The notes under the pieces were generated by a model, which worked only from the letters and a program-made list of their open reading frames with translations, was not told the origin of the DNA and did no database searches. A stretch of DNA of 64,000 bases from Linnemannia hyalina. Taxonomy: Eukaryota; Mortierellomycota; Mortierellomycetes; Mortierellales; Mortierellaceae. Made by a program: the position numbers and the translations under genes. Shown here in pieces: positions 1 through 13,459 of this stretch. The first letter of the stretch is position 1; every line of letters begins with the position of its first letter. The DNA is taken from positions 2,991,501-3,055,500 of the forward strand of contig JAHRHY010000002.1 in assembly GCA_019671135.1 (NCBI GenBank), in the 5' to 3' direction.

Positions 1-1688
1 CACATTGTCACCCACCTTGTCCTGCCTAGTCCGTCCTTCTCATAACAGAATACCCATCCATATTTACATACACACTCACTTTTTTTTTCTTTCCTCCCCG
101 TTACGTCAGCTATCGCCGCACCATCTTCCTCTTTCCGTTTATAATATCTTCACCTGTCGTAGTCCTCCATTGGCGAAGACTCCCAAAAGGCTGTACAACA
201 AAAACTGCTGCTGCCTTGTCAGAAGGGTAACCATCCTCCTTCATTTCCCTTGCCCACCGCTTCTTGCCCGTAACTCCTATAATTGCATTCGCGTCCTTGA
301 TCTGACAAATATGTACTTTTTCATGTCTAGAGGCAACGCAGGTGACATCAGGACAACAGGAACTATACAGGAAAAAATGAGGCAAAGAAAACGAAGGACG
401 TGGGTATATAGATGAGGATTGAATAGCTATCTCAATAAAGACACACCTTCCGGGCACAGGAATCATGCCTGACACAGTAGACGAAATATCAAAAAAAGGC
501 ACAGGCATGCGAATTTAGAGTGACCAAAGAAAAAACACTATCAGGCAGAAAGGCGTCTTGTGCCTCTTCTCCTGAATTTCCGTTGGCAGATTGGCGGGTG
601 TGCGGTTTCTGAGTGATATTCTTAACTAAGACATCCCGGTTTAACTGGCGAGGACCAATTTGATGATCACTTCGACAAGTACTCATTTTATTTTCGCGTT
701 GAACTGGTAAGTGTCTTGCCAATCACCGCCTCTCCATGCTCATTTTCAGTTAGTGTTCATCATTGAAAACAAGACTGGAAGCGCCATGCGCGATTGCATT
801 GTCTGCCAGAGACAAGGAAAGGAAAGGCGCACCCTGTCAGAGAGCAAAAAAACAAAAACAACAAAGCATGCTTACTTTCTTTATAATGTTCCTTCCTCTC
901 TCTCTCTTTCCACTTTGCAACACTCACTTTGCTCCCCTCATAACTATTCTCCATCTCCTTCATTCGTCTTCTTCACTGCCAGTCTCCTTCTCCTTCATTG
1001 CGTCTTACCTACATTAGTACCTGTTGGTCATTCCAACATCCTTCCATTGTCCAACTTTCTCATTCTCACTCCTCTGCACCTTCTCCGCGCTCAGTCTATC
1101 GCCCTCCTGCGTGCCTGTCCGTCTTATACCTAACAGTACCGAGGACCTCAAGCTTAGAGAGGTAGGACCCTCACGTCCGATAGCCCAGCTCACATACTGC
1201 AATTATCGCTGCCGGACACGTCCTAACCTCAATTTTTCACAGTCGTTACCTTTTCCGCCTAAAAACAATTGCCTGTCTCTCTCCTTGTCGTTCCCCAAGC
1301 CAGCCAACATCCAAAGAGAAACCAAGAAAAGCCCTCTCGTTTTCACCAGGTTCGACATGCTTTGCTAATGCATGGACAGTTGTGCTTGCCTACAAGAATA
1401 GACTTAACATATTCTGCTAGCGCGTGCTAACTCCCTCCATTCGATAATAACATGGGTAACTTCGTTTCTAGTCTTCCAAGCATCAGCCCACAACGGACCA
1501 AGAGCTATAACAAAAAACAACCAAGAGAATATCCCTTTCACTGCCACTCAGGTGAGGCCTTCCTTGACCACTCGCCAGTGCATTGTCATTTCATGACTCC
1601 GTTTACGCCGATAATTGGTGACCAACACTCTGCATGCAAATAGATTTCTTCCCAAGCACCAAACAGACCAAGCAACAATATCAGCTCT
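1..1688. other. 5' flank of the NLR gene, no gene recognised
   Basis: I see no recognisable protein or RNA gene here. Open frames on both strands are short, low in complexity and rich in Ser/Leu/Pro/Phe, as expected from pyrimidine-rich spacer DNA. Pyrimidine tracts around 890-1130 are typical of long fungal upstream regions. It probably holds the promoter and leader of the downstream receptor gene. Confidence 0.5.
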
Positions 1689-1845
1689 GTGTTTTTTCCC
1701 AATGTGAGTTTTTTGTTACTCAGCTCCGCGGATAAGCAATGCACTACCCGTTTTACACTGTCTCATCGCGCCTTGTTTTCCTTTTTTCGTTTCAACCCTG
1801 TCCAGTCTCCAACACGCTCAACAAAGGACTTTGATTTCCTCCAAG

Positions 1846-1945
1846 GTAAGACAGATAACAATGACATTGCGCTTTCTGACCTTTGTGTATCTTTGCAACA
1901 CTTCCTAATGTTCAATGTCACGATTACTACTCTGTTTAATATTAG
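1846..1945 (+). other. Probable 5'-UTR intron of the NLR gene
   Basis: A donor GTAAGA at 1846 and an acceptor ATATTAG ending at 1945 bound a 100-nt segment. A CTAATG branch-like motif and a T-rich tract precede the acceptor. It lies 10 nt upstream of the ATG at 1956 (context ACACCATG). The same frame stays open upstream to 1689, but that stretch reads as hydrophobic low-complexity sequence and contains the intron, so the 1956 start is preferred. Confidence 0.6.
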
Positions 1946-1955
1946 TGCACACACC

Positions 1956-4900
1956 ATGTCCAAGGAATCGCATCCAACCTCACCTCGCAAACGGGACAAG
2001 ATCTTCAACTTTTTTAGGTCGTCCAGGTCAGGGTCCAAGGTCAAGCAGTCCCAAAGCACCAAGGCGACTCTTCCTCACCTCTCAACTGTCAGCGCCGAGT
2101 ACAGTGCCGACATCGACCATAAGATCTCCAGCACTGCCAACACCGAGGATGCAGTCTCCAGCAGTTCTGGCATCGAACATGCAGTCTCCACCACCGCGGT
2201 TAAGAGTCCTGTCTCCTATGTCCAGCCATCAACTCTGCCAGTCGAACCTCACGTGGCCGTCTTTTCGCAGAATGTGAGCCCACCTATGGTTCTCATCACC
2301 CTGCCCGAGTTTGGTTCTCGCATCAATACTACTCCCCAACTTTCCTTGTGCATTGGCTTGCTACCAAAGGGCAATGATCCCATCCAACAGGAAGAGAATT
2401 CCTCTCAGGTCTTGTCTTCTGACACTGCTGCCGAACTTGCCTGGATCAAGTCCATGAAGCAGGACCCCGTTGAGCAGGAACGTCTCCGCTGGCTAGGAGC
2501 TAGCATGGTGGATGAGTTCGCAAAGGACGCTTCCAAGGACTCGACCGAGATTGCGGAGATGGTGCTTATTGGACCAGTGCTCGACAACGAGCATTTTCGC
2601 AGGTTGCTGTCGTGCGCCATCACGGCATTCGACCAGGCTGTGCTTTTGGATGTCGATTTGCTTCAAGGTCTGGTGCAACTGGTTCAGTCTGCTCCCTCCG
2701 AGGCTCTGCTCCCTGACGACCTGGTAAAGATTCTCCGAGTCCTCAGAGTTCGTCTGCAGGACACCCACCAGCAATCGTCAGTGCATCCTTTCCATCTCAC
2801 GTTGGCTGTCTCGAGGTTGCTCGATATAATGGCGGAGCACAAGGTCAAGGACTTGAATCGAGTCGAGGAGCACGAACCTCTGTCTGGGGTGTTGTCGGGT
2901 TTGAGGGCCAGCTCAGATCCCTACTTGATGTACCAGGCATGCTATGCGTTCCAAGCGCTCCAGTATGTTCCCAATAACGAGTCGCCGCTGCAAGCTGTTC
3001 TCCGACATTCTACTGGGGTTGTGGATGGGCTCGTCAAGGTCTCGGCCGTGTTTAAGCTGGATCTGGGAGCAGTTCTCGAGGGACTCGGCAAGCTGCAGGA
3101 CGCCCTTGGTGGCGTCGTTGAGGTTGCTAGTAGTGTCTACAATGGTGCTTGTTCGCTGATGGATAGTGGCCGAGGCGTTCTTGAGAGTCTGAAAGAGGGA
3201 CTCGGGTCTGGTCAGAAGCGTCCTTGGTACACTGCCATCCGCGCCGCCTACGCCTTTGCTCAAGCTGGTCAACTCAAGGATCTCAACGTGCTCATCTATG
3301 AGGCACCCTGTCGCCGTGACCCTTTGTTCCAATGGGGTGTCTGCCAGCTGCTGGGCGAGATCGCATCCGACACTATCTGGGATACCAACGTCCGCCTGCA
3401 CGCCGTCGATCTTCTTGGAGAGCTGTACAGGAACGACTCAAAGTGGGGCCAGGATGTGAGCGTCAGTACCTGGATGCTGAACATCATCCGCCAACTCGGA
3501 GCTACTGCTGACCAGGCCGTCAGTACCAGTGCTCTCGCTCTGTTGAATCACCTCACCCAGGACCAAGACACCTCCACACGTCTTCCTTACCCGCTCAGGA
3601 GCCGTCTTCCTCTGCCTACATCGTCTCCGACACTCGCTCGCATTCAAAAGATCCCTCCTATCGAATATGATCTCCACAAGCACAAAGTCGTCAGATTGGA
3701 ACAGAGTCGTCTGTCACTTTACATCCAGCCATTTGCCAAAGCCAGCCTGAGGGCCAAGGACAACGATACCTTTCCTCTCCTGGAGAAAGTACTAGAGTTC
3801 CTAGCAAGCGAGCGTCAAGTGATGTTGATACTAGGTGATTCTGGGTCCGGGAAATCGATATTCAATCGCCATCTCGAGCATCGACTCTGGACCGACTATA
3901 AGCAGGGTGGACCCATCCCATTGTTCATCAACCTTCCCGCCATCGACCGCCCCGACCAGGACCTAATCGCCAAGCAGTTGAAAGTCAACAACTTTAGCGA
4001 AGATCAGATCCAAGAGATGAAGTTGCACCACCAGATCATCCTCATCTGCGACGGTTACGATGAGAGTCAGCAGTTGGTCAATCTGCACCGGACCAACATG
4101 TTGAACCGGCCAGGCCAATGGAACACCAAGATGGTCATCAGCTGCCGCACCCAGTTCCTCGGGCCCACCTACCTCGACCGCTTCAAACCGCAGCCGACAG
4201 ATCGCTACGCCTCTGGCTCAGAGGATCTATTCCAGGAGGCCGTCATTGCCCCCTTCTCCAAGGATCAGATCAAGAACTATGTCGAGCTATATGCGCATGG
4301 TCCACAAACGGCACTGTTATTCAGGAATCAGGCTATATGGTCGGTAAAAGAGTACATGGACAAGTTGACAATGATCCCCAATGTCAAGGACCTCGTCAAG
4401 AACCCGTTCCTCCTCACCCTTGCTCTCAAGGCTCTGCCTCGCCTGGTTGCCTCGAATGAAGACCTGTCAAACATTCGTGTCACCCGAGTCGTACTCTATG
4501 ACATGTTTGTCGACCAGTGGTTGGAGTCGAATCGACTCCGCCTACACTCGAACACACTGAGCAAGGAAGAACAGACGGCATTCAACTCGCTGGTGGACGA
4601 CGACTTTATTGGATGTGGGATCAACTACCTGCTGCGTCTGTCTGAGGCAATCTTTCAGGAGCAAGGTGGAAACCCGGTCATCCAATACGTTCATCGACAC
4701 GACAGAGACTCCTGGAAGGCGGCGTTCTTTGGTACCGACCCTGAAGTCACGCTGCTGCGTGATGCCAGCCCATTGATGCGCACCGGCAACCAATACCGCT
4801 TTCTCCATCGTTCCATGCTAGAGTATTTTCTCTCACGCGTCATCTACAACCGGGCCAAGGTTGGCGAGCAGGACTTTGACTCGCCAACGGAGACTGCATA

Positions 4901-7253
4901 CCCAGTCTCTCTCGCCCGCGACACCAACGGCCCTTTGTACCAGAGAAACTTGCTTGAGGAGCCGTCGATTATCCAGTTCCTGTGCGACCGCGTCAATCAG
5001 GATCCTACCTTCGGACAACAACTCCGCGCTATCATCGACCAATCCAAAACCGATTCCAGTGTCACCACCGCTGCCACCAACGCCATCACGATCCTGGTCA
5101 GTGCCGGTGTTGCCTTCCACAGTGCAGATCTTCGCGGCGTCAAGATCCCTGGCGCCGACCTTTCCGACGGACAGTTCGATTCTGCACAGTTCCAAGGAGC
5201 CAACCTGAAGGGCGTCGATCTTTCAAGGAGTTGGTTGCGGCAAGCGGATTTGAGCCATGCGGAGCTGGAGGGCGTTCGGTTCGGAGAGCTGCCATACCTC
5301 ATGGAGGAGGGTTCTGTATATGCTTGTGCCTACTCGCCGGACGGAAGGTTGTTTGGAGCGGCGTTATTTTTTGCTAAAAACGTTGGTATCGTGATTTACG
5401 ACACCTCTACATGGCAGCGAATTCATCGAATCACAGGCACCGAGAACATTCTATCTGTTGCGTTCTCGCCTGACAGCCGACGAATCGTATCTGGAGACTT
5501 GAAGGGAATGGTTCGGTTGTGGGATTGTACAAGCGGCGAGGAGTTGTTAGCTATGGAGGGGCACGCTATTCCTGTATACTCATTGGAGTACTCACCTTGC
5601 GGCAATCGTATCGCCGCGGTCAGCGGCTGCACGATACGACTGTGGGATTCGTTGACCGGAGAGTGCGTCTTTGTTTTGGAAGGCCATACTGACAGCGTTA
5701 GGAGCGTCAGATTTTCCCCAGATGGCCAGCAGCTTGTATCAGGTAGCTGGGATGGGACGATTCGGTTTTGGAACTCAGGGACAGGAGAACCGGTGTCCGT
5801 CTTGAGTCTTACGTGTGGGAGAGTGGAATGCCTTGCCATTTCTCCAGGCGGCCGATGGATCGCTTCCGGTCACGATGGCGGCAATGTGCGGTTGTGGGAT
5901 ATGGTCTCCGGTAGCCCAGGTCTTGTCCTGCAAGGCCGCGCCGAGTGTGTTGGGGGAATCGCATTCTCTCCGAACGGCCAATTCATCGCTACTGCCATGG
6001 ACCGCAGGGTGATGTTGTGGGACGCATCGACAGGAGACCTTATTTCCACATTTGACGGTCATTCGAAATCTGTAACGGGCGTCACTTTCTCTCCGGACGA
6101 TCTTATCATTGCATCGGGATCTAACGACCAGACGTTGCGACTATGGGAGGCGAGCTCTGGTCCCTCCAGAATTGCGACACAAAATCAGATCGGTGATGTT
6201 AAGATGGCATATTCTTCCGATGGCCTATCTTTCCTCTCTATCGATGGCCTAGGTGCTGTCCGACAAGGGGATGCTACGACTGGAGCTCGCGGATCAGTGT
6301 CGTTTGAGTTTCAGAACTTGGAGTCGTTCTCCATCCTGGAGTTTTCAACGGACGGCAATCGGATAGCAACCGGATTCGCGGATGGTTCAGTGCAATCGTG
6401 GGATCGCATCACCGGCGCAGCAGGACCGGTCTTGGAGGGACATTCGAGCGCGGTGAGGATTGTTGCTTGTTCACCCTGTGGTTGCTGGATGGCCTCTTCC
6501 GACGTAGATAGCACTCTACGATTGTGGGACATCCATGATACGGAGCAGCGGTACGTTCTTGATGGCACGGGTGCAGGCGATGACAGCAGGATTGAAGGCT
6601 TGAAGTTCTCACCAAATGGACATCAACTTGCGGTCTGCTCAAAGGACGGAATAGTCAGGCTTTTCGATCCACAAACAAGAGTCCTCTTGACGTCCAGGAA
6701 GCTGAGGGAGGGGCGGCTCCTAGTATTGGAGTATTCGCCAAATGGTCAGCAACTTGCTTTAGGCACAAAGAATTCGATTGCCTTGTGGGACCTGCAGTCG
6801 GATGAACCCAGTTTGGAATTGAGCGCGGCTGGCAGTTCGGAGGATGCCTTTTCTAGCACCGTGGCCGTCGCCTACTCGCCATGCGGTCAGTTTCTGGCGT
6901 CCGCCCACGAGAGCTTCATTGTGCATCTCTGGCACCGACATCTGACCAAAGGGAACGTCGAGAGCTGGTCTTATGTAGTTGCGCTTCGTGTGTTTTCTGC
7001 GTATATCATAGGCCTGTCTTGGAATCCAGTTGTCCCTGCGGAGTTCATCACAGCCAGCGAAGACGGGTCTGTCCGAGTATGGCGAGTGTCGAGCGACAAT
7101 GGAACCATGGTCGTCAAGATGCTTTGGGGCACCAACCTTAAGAGGCTTTGCACTCCAGGTGTGGTTCTCGATGAGGCGATTGGTCTGAGCCCGATACACC
7201 GAAAGTTGTTGGCCCAGCGCATTTCCTTCGCTCAGGGTAGATTGTTGACATAA
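1956..7253 (+). CDS. NLR-like receptor: ARM-like + NACHT NTPase + pentapeptide + 14 WD40 repeats
   Basis: Intronless 1765-aa protein. Residues 1-150 are a basic, Ser-rich, disordered head. About 150-560 is a helical ARM/HEAT-like region of the kind seen upstream of NACHT domains in Mortierella proteins. A NACHT-type NTPase follows, with Walker A GDSGSGKS at 627-634 and a Walker B-like ICDGYDE ending near 703. About 1053-1110 holds a run of A(D/N)L-type pentapeptide repeats. From about 1115 to 1745 I count 14 WD40 units, enough for two seven-bladed propellers. By family knowledge such proteins are candidate self/non-self or stress sensors, with WD40 repeats for recognition and NACHT for oligomerisation; the ligand is unknown. 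The ATG at 1956 is chosen because the in-frame extension to 1689 spans a probable 5'-UTR intron. The repeats look diversified rather than near-identical. No known N-terminal effector domain (HET, PNP, lipase) is visible. Confidence 0.85.
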   Translation: MSKESHPTSPRKRDKIFNFFRSSRSGSKVKQSQSTKATLPHLSTVSAEYSADIDHKISSTANTEDAVSSSSGIEHAVSTTAVKSPVSYVQPSTLPVEPHVAVFSQNVSPPMVLITLPEFGSRINTTPQLSLCIGLLPKGNDPIQQEENSSQVLSSDTAAELAWIKSMKQDPVEQERLRWLGASMVDEFAKDASKDSTEIAEMVLIGPVLDNEHFRRLLSCAITAFDQAVLLDVDLLQGLVQLVQSAPSEALLPDDLVKILRVLRVRLQDTHQQSSVHPFHLTLAVSRLLDIMAEHKVKDLNRVEEHEPLSGVLSGLRASSDPYLMYQACYAFQALQYVPNNESPLQAVLRHSTGVVDGLVKVSAVFKLDLGAVLEGLGKLQDALGGVVEVASSVYNGACSLMDSGRGVLESLKEGLGSGQKRPWYTAIRAAYAFAQAGQLKDLNVLIYEAPCRRDPLFQWGVCQLLGEIASDTIWDTNVRLHAVDLLGELYRNDSKWGQDVSVSTWMLNIIRQLGATADQAVSTSALALLNHLTQDQDTSTRLPYPLRSRLPLPTSSPTLARIQKIPPIEYDLHKHKVVRLEQSRLSLYIQPFAKASLRAKDNDTFPLLEKVLEFLASERQVMLILGDSGSGKSIFNRHLEHRLWTDYKQGGPIPLFINLPAIDRPDQDLIAKQLKVNNFSEDQIQEMKLHHQIILICDGYDESQQLVNLHRTNMLNRPGQWNTKMVISCRTQFLGPTYLDRFKPQPTDRYASGSEDLFQEAVIAPFSKDQIKNYVELYAHGPQTALLFRNQAIWSVKEYMDKLTMIPNVKDLVKNPFLLTLALKALPRLVASNEDLSNIRVTRVVLYDMFVDQWLESNRLRLHSNTLSKEEQTAFNSLVDDDFIGCGINYLLRLSEAIFQEQGGNPVIQYVHRHDRDSWKAAFFGTDPEVTLLRDASPLMRTGNQYRFLHRSMLEYFLSRVIYNRAKVGEQDFDSPTETAYPVSLARDTNGPLYQRNLLEEPSIIQFLCDRVNQDPTFGQQLRAIIDQSKTDSSVTTAATNAITILVSAGVAFHSADLRGVKIPGADLSDGQFDSAQFQGANLKGVDLSRSWLRQADLSHAELEGVRFGELPYLMEEGSVYACAYSPDGRLFGAALFFAKNVGIVIYDTSTWQRIHRITGTENILSVAFSPDSRRIVSGDLKGMVRLWDCTSGEELLAMEGHAIPVYSLEYSPCGNRIAAVSGCTIRLWDSLTGECVFVLEGHTDSVRSVRFSPDGQQLVSGSWDGTIRFWNSGTGEPVSVLSLTCGRVECLAISPGGRWIASGHDGGNVRLWDMVSGSPGLVLQGRAECVGGIAFSPNGQFIATAMDRRVMLWDASTGDLISTFDGHSKSVTGVTFSPDDLIIASGSNDQTLRLWEASSGPSRIATQNQIGDVKMAYSSDGLSFLSIDGLGAVRQGDATTGARGSVSFEFQNLESFSILEFSTDGNRIATGFADGSVQSWDRITGAAGPVLEGHSSAVRIVACSPCGCWMASSDVDSTLRLWDIHDTEQRYVLDGTGAGDDSRIEGLKFSPNGHQLAVCSKDGIVRLFDPQTRVLLTSRKLREGRLLVLEYSPNGQQLALGTKNSIALWDLQSDEPSLELSAAGSSEDAFSSTVAVAYSPCGQFLASAHESFIVHLWHRHLTKGNVESWSYVVALRVFSAYIIGLSWNPVVPAEFITASEDGSVRVWRVSSDNGTMVVKMLWGTNLKRLCTPGVVLDEAIGLSPIHRKLLAQRISFAQGRLLT

Positions 7254-8912
7254 CTCTTTGATCTGACGATGGGTCTGGAGATGAGTAACGGATGGATCTC
7301 GGAGCGCCGAGCAGAGAAAAAAGAAGGGTGAACATGAAGCCAAATGCAAATAATAAATATCCAAATGCAGAAAATATTCAACACGTTCTCTTACTTTTTT
7401 TTTCTTTCTTATCCGCTTTTCATGTTGTTGTGGGATCCAGCAGTCTAATTTCTTTTTCTTCGCTGTGTTTGTGCATGTTTGTTTATTGCGTCTAACTGTG
7501 CCGATGGAGAAGACAATAAAAGAAGAATACGCAGTGTAAAGTCCGCCAAGATCATGTTCTCTTTCGGAAAAATAGGATATATGTGATGGTGAGGACGCAA
7601 GAGGAACTTCGCCTTGCGGCGAATGAAATAGGAGGTAAGAGGATGGAACGAATGCAAAGACAGACAGCGACAAAAACCCAGGTCCTATAACATCTCACAA
7701 CATGCTTCTGTGCTTCGTCGAATCGTCAGGCACAGCCTGGGTATCATTTTCGTCAGTCTCTTCGCCCATGGTCAAATCACTATACCCCTTCTCATGTAAA
7801 TTTCACGTCTCATCAGCAGACTCGCCACTGACCCACAGCGCGTTGCATCAATCCTACGATTTCCAAAGCGAAAATAAGGAACGAACATTCGCCTTACTTC
7901 ACCTGTATCCCCTTGACCGTCAAGGATTCTAGAACTTTTTTGTAGGACCATACGTTAACAATGCGAGAAGGAGGGTTACTTTAAGAGGGTACCAGGAACC
8001 AGGCACTGGTTTGCAACCTTTTTTTTTTTGTTTGGTGGTTCATAAGTATGAGGCATGTGGGCTTTTGTGTTGTGCGCGATTTAAAAAACCGTAATATTCT
8101 TTGTAACAGTTGCGGGTCTTTGTAAGACACAGGGGGCATCTTGCAGAACCCACAGATCCAGGTCGTTGGGATTCATTAGAATCGTTTTTTTTGCAAAAAG
8201 AAAAAACATACAACGGTGGGACCAACTGCCAATCGACCCTGACGTTGTTTTATCACTTTGTGCGAGGAATCCATTTTTCGCATTGTTTAAGGGTGTCTCA
8301 TTAACCGTTGTCGAGAGAATATTTATCAAAAAATCTTAAACATTTTTGTTCCAGAAACAGACGACATCAATAGCTGTGGATGGGCGAACGTCTTTGTGAC
8401 CAGTGTAACGAAGGGTAAAAAAAAAGAGAGAGAGGGAGATCGGAGGCGCGCGGTTTAGTCACAAGTTTTTTTCAGTGCGCGCTCCATGAAATGAAAACAA
8501 ACACCTCCAGAAACACTGGCTTCACCTTCTCTAACGAAAACCGGATAGTAAAAGTGAGCGCAAAATGACAGAAACAAAAGTTGTGGGCATAGAAGCTGTC
8601 TTATGAGTCCACAAGGAAGAGCTCCAGGCTGTAATAGCGCGCGTCGTTTGTGACCTTCGTTGTTATCTTCGTACCTAACCGTGCCTGAATTTTCAGTCAT
8701 TGCATGCGCATATGAAACAAAATGATTGAAGACCATGAATCAATCAACGCAGGACACAAGCAAGTGTATGGTTTCAATCCCAACAACTCGGCACTTCAAA
8801 AGGACGAGTCAAAGGTGCAATTATATTATTTGCTGTTCTATCGGCAAACCGTCTCGCCCCTGTTCGGAGACACGCGCTTCTTCAAACACCCCTCACTCAG
8901 CTTCCTCTTACT
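7254..8912. other. Convergent intergenic region, no gene recognised
   Basis: This is the tail-to-tail spacer between the NLR gene and the MAP kinase gene. It has several A/T runs and AATAAA-like motifs (for example around 7350) that could serve 3'-end formation. A long minus-strand frame at 6759-7673 mostly overlaps the NLR coding sequence and is treated as an antisense shadow. Confidence 0.5.
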
Positions 8913-11054
<2,142 letters not shown>

Positions 11055-12461
11055 CTTGATTGTCTTGTGGGAAAAAAGAGGAAAAGAGTTGAATGTAGGA
11101 AAGGTGAAAGGAAGCAGGCGGAGGATAAGGAAGGAAGGAACAAAAATGTCGTTTTCACTAAGAGGGAAAGAAAACAAGAAGACAGTTGCGTTAGGAGTCA
11201 GGAGTTGCTGTTGTTGTTGCAAACGATAATGCCGATTCGTTCCAGGAGAGCGACAAGGTTTTCCTTTTGTTGGTGTACAAGGGGATAAAGGAAGGTCCGG
11301 TTGCATGAACCACACAGCAGCTGCTCCTGCTCCAAGAAGACAGACATAAGAAAAAAGGGAACGTTAGGCAGCAAGGTACAGGCACGTAGCCCCTCCGTCT
11401 GTTGACAATGCTCTCTTCTCTTTGCTTCTCTTCCTGCTTCGCTGCCTTTCTGGTTCCCCTTTCCTGTCCTTGTCCTTGTTCTTGTCCTTGTGTGTCCGTG
11501 TGGGAGTATATATGCGCTCTGCAGGCAAGCAGCAGGCAGGCAATTCGCGTAAACAAAGCCAAGAGTCAACCAACTCAAATAAAAAGGGGGGGAAACCGAC
11601 ACACATCTTGTGTCGTTGTTGTCGTCCTTTGTTGGTTTTGGTGCACCTCGCATCCCGCCTTTCACTTGTCTGTCAGTCCGTCTCTCGCATCCCCATCCCA
11701 TCGACACCACTAAGCATGATAAACCAACAAAGTCGCTCAACCACGGGCACATACGTCCACACATACGTCCATGCACAACCAAACAAAAGGAAAAAGTGAA
11801 CCAGTCAAGATACCAACAAGAATTGTCCAGCTGCCCCTTCCCTTCGATCCTTTCCTTTGTTCAATTAGCCCCTCTTTCCCTTTCCATTTGCCTTTTCCCT
11901 TCCATATCGCGTCTATTGAACCTATCATCGAGCAAGGATAAAGAACCAAGGATCATGCAGTCTTCCTTGAGAATACTTGGTAGATGGACTATTGCACCAA
12001 ACCCCGGTTCTCGTATATTGCCTCATTATTTTCATTCTTGATCATCATATCACATCCCCCGCATCCGCGCGCACATTGGCTCCGCTTACTCTTTTTTTGT
12101 TTGTCGGTTTCCTTGTTCAAAAGACACACTTGTTGCTAATTCTCACACAACAACTCACAAAACAAACACAGCGAGAGGTCAAGCCAAGAAAAAAAGAAAT
12201 AGGATTGGACCATATTTTTTTGATCCAGATTACTGCTCTCGCTATCTCGTTCCTGGGAAAACAAAAAGGACCTCCTCGCTTGCGAGCTGTGAACCACCCC
12301 ACCCTCTTCCTCCTCCTCCTTCCCAACTGAATGTTTTTGTTCTTTTGTTCTCGCTTAGTCTCATAAGAAAAAAAATGAGCCTGCTACACCGACTTGTGGG
12401 AGGGAAGGAACGAAAAGACGAGTGGCAGAGAGTCGGAGAGCACTGCGCGCAAAAGGGGGCC

Positions 12462-12524
<63 letters not shown>

Positions 12525-13459
12525 ATGGTGTCCTGCGCGTTGTGGTGTTGTCGTTGTTGTTGATAGTGCTGCATGTGAAGAACGGAGTGATAGGGTGGGT
12601 GGACAGGAGACAGTGTGTGGTGTGAGTATGTACCTGAATACGTGCGTGAAAAAGGACGATAAAAAGGAATGGGTAAAGAACGGTCGTGTATTGTTGTGCA
12701 AGAAGGTTAATGCGAGAAAGTGAAAAGAGTTGATGGGGTGGGGGGAGAAAAAGAGATGGGAAAAAAGGGCGTATGTGAAGAAGGTGTGGAAAGGGCAAGG
12801 GCAACCAGTCCAGTTGGAGTCGTCAAAAGAAAAGGGACAATAATCTCTGTGAACTGAGGAAAAGGAGGGAGGGGAGATCCAATTGACGCATTTCCTTCAC
12901 GCAGTCTGAACCCGTGAAAACAATAGCATGAAGAAAAAATCAAGGGTGCTGCCGTCTAATTGGCAGGAAAAGAGAAAACGCCACTGATTCTCCGAGTGAT
13001 GTGTATGAAGGTCCAGGTGACGACTTAAGGGACAGAGCAAAGGATATACTTTGCTTTGCCCATGGTCCACGACAGGAAAACTAATGCCATCGATATCGAT
13101 ATTGTTTGTTATTGCTTTTCTTTGATATATAATAACCACTTGGGCTCAGCATAGCCTCCAGTCTCTAATTGCTTTTGGATCCATCCTCAAGCCAATTGAT
13201 CGTGAACAACAAACAACAGCCGAGAGCCTCGCCTTTTCTGGTTTGTTGCTATTTTCAGGGTTCCGCCCAGTCAGACCTTGCCAGCGCATGATTCGCCCCA
13301 ATCAGATGTGACTGGCTGATCGCTTTTCATTTGTTACAGCAGAGGATCACTTAGTCCTTCATCCCCTTCGTCATCCTCCACATCTCTCCTTCTCTTCTCT
13401 TATTCATTACCCTTCCCCCTTCACCTTCCCCCTTCGCCGACACAACACATATACACAGC
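11055..13459. other. Divergent promoter region between MAPK and HUT1 genes
   Basis: A 2.4-kb head-to-head spacer. It is strongly strand-asymmetric near the MAPK start (purine-rich on +), consistent with a pyrimidine-rich leader on the kinase strand. It holds a long CTGT microsatellite at 12461-12524. I found no coding gene; the open frames are low in complexity or repeat-driven. Confidence 0.55.
12461..12524. repeat. (CTGT)16 tetranucleotide microsatellite
   Basis: Sixteen uninterrupted CTGT units, 64 bp, about 1.4 kb upstream of the MAP kinase start and 0.9 kb upstream of the HUT1-like gene. It opens three frames of Ser/Val/Cys/Leu repeat on + and Thr/Asp/Arg/Gln repeat on -, which are artefacts and not genes. 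Confidence 0.97.

Noticed and set aside
6759..7673. Minus-strand frame of 304 codons overlapping the 3' part of the NLR gene
   Set aside because: It lies antisense to well-conserved WD40 coding sequence and its remainder is low-complexity; no family motif.
7702..7932. Short frames on both strands near 7700-7930
   Set aside because: One minus-strand stretch has an acidic, coding-like tail but meets stops without usable splice sites; not enough support.
12242..12804. Long frames with (TDRQ)n or (CLSV)n repeats
   Set aside because: Produced entirely by the (CTGT)16 microsatellite.
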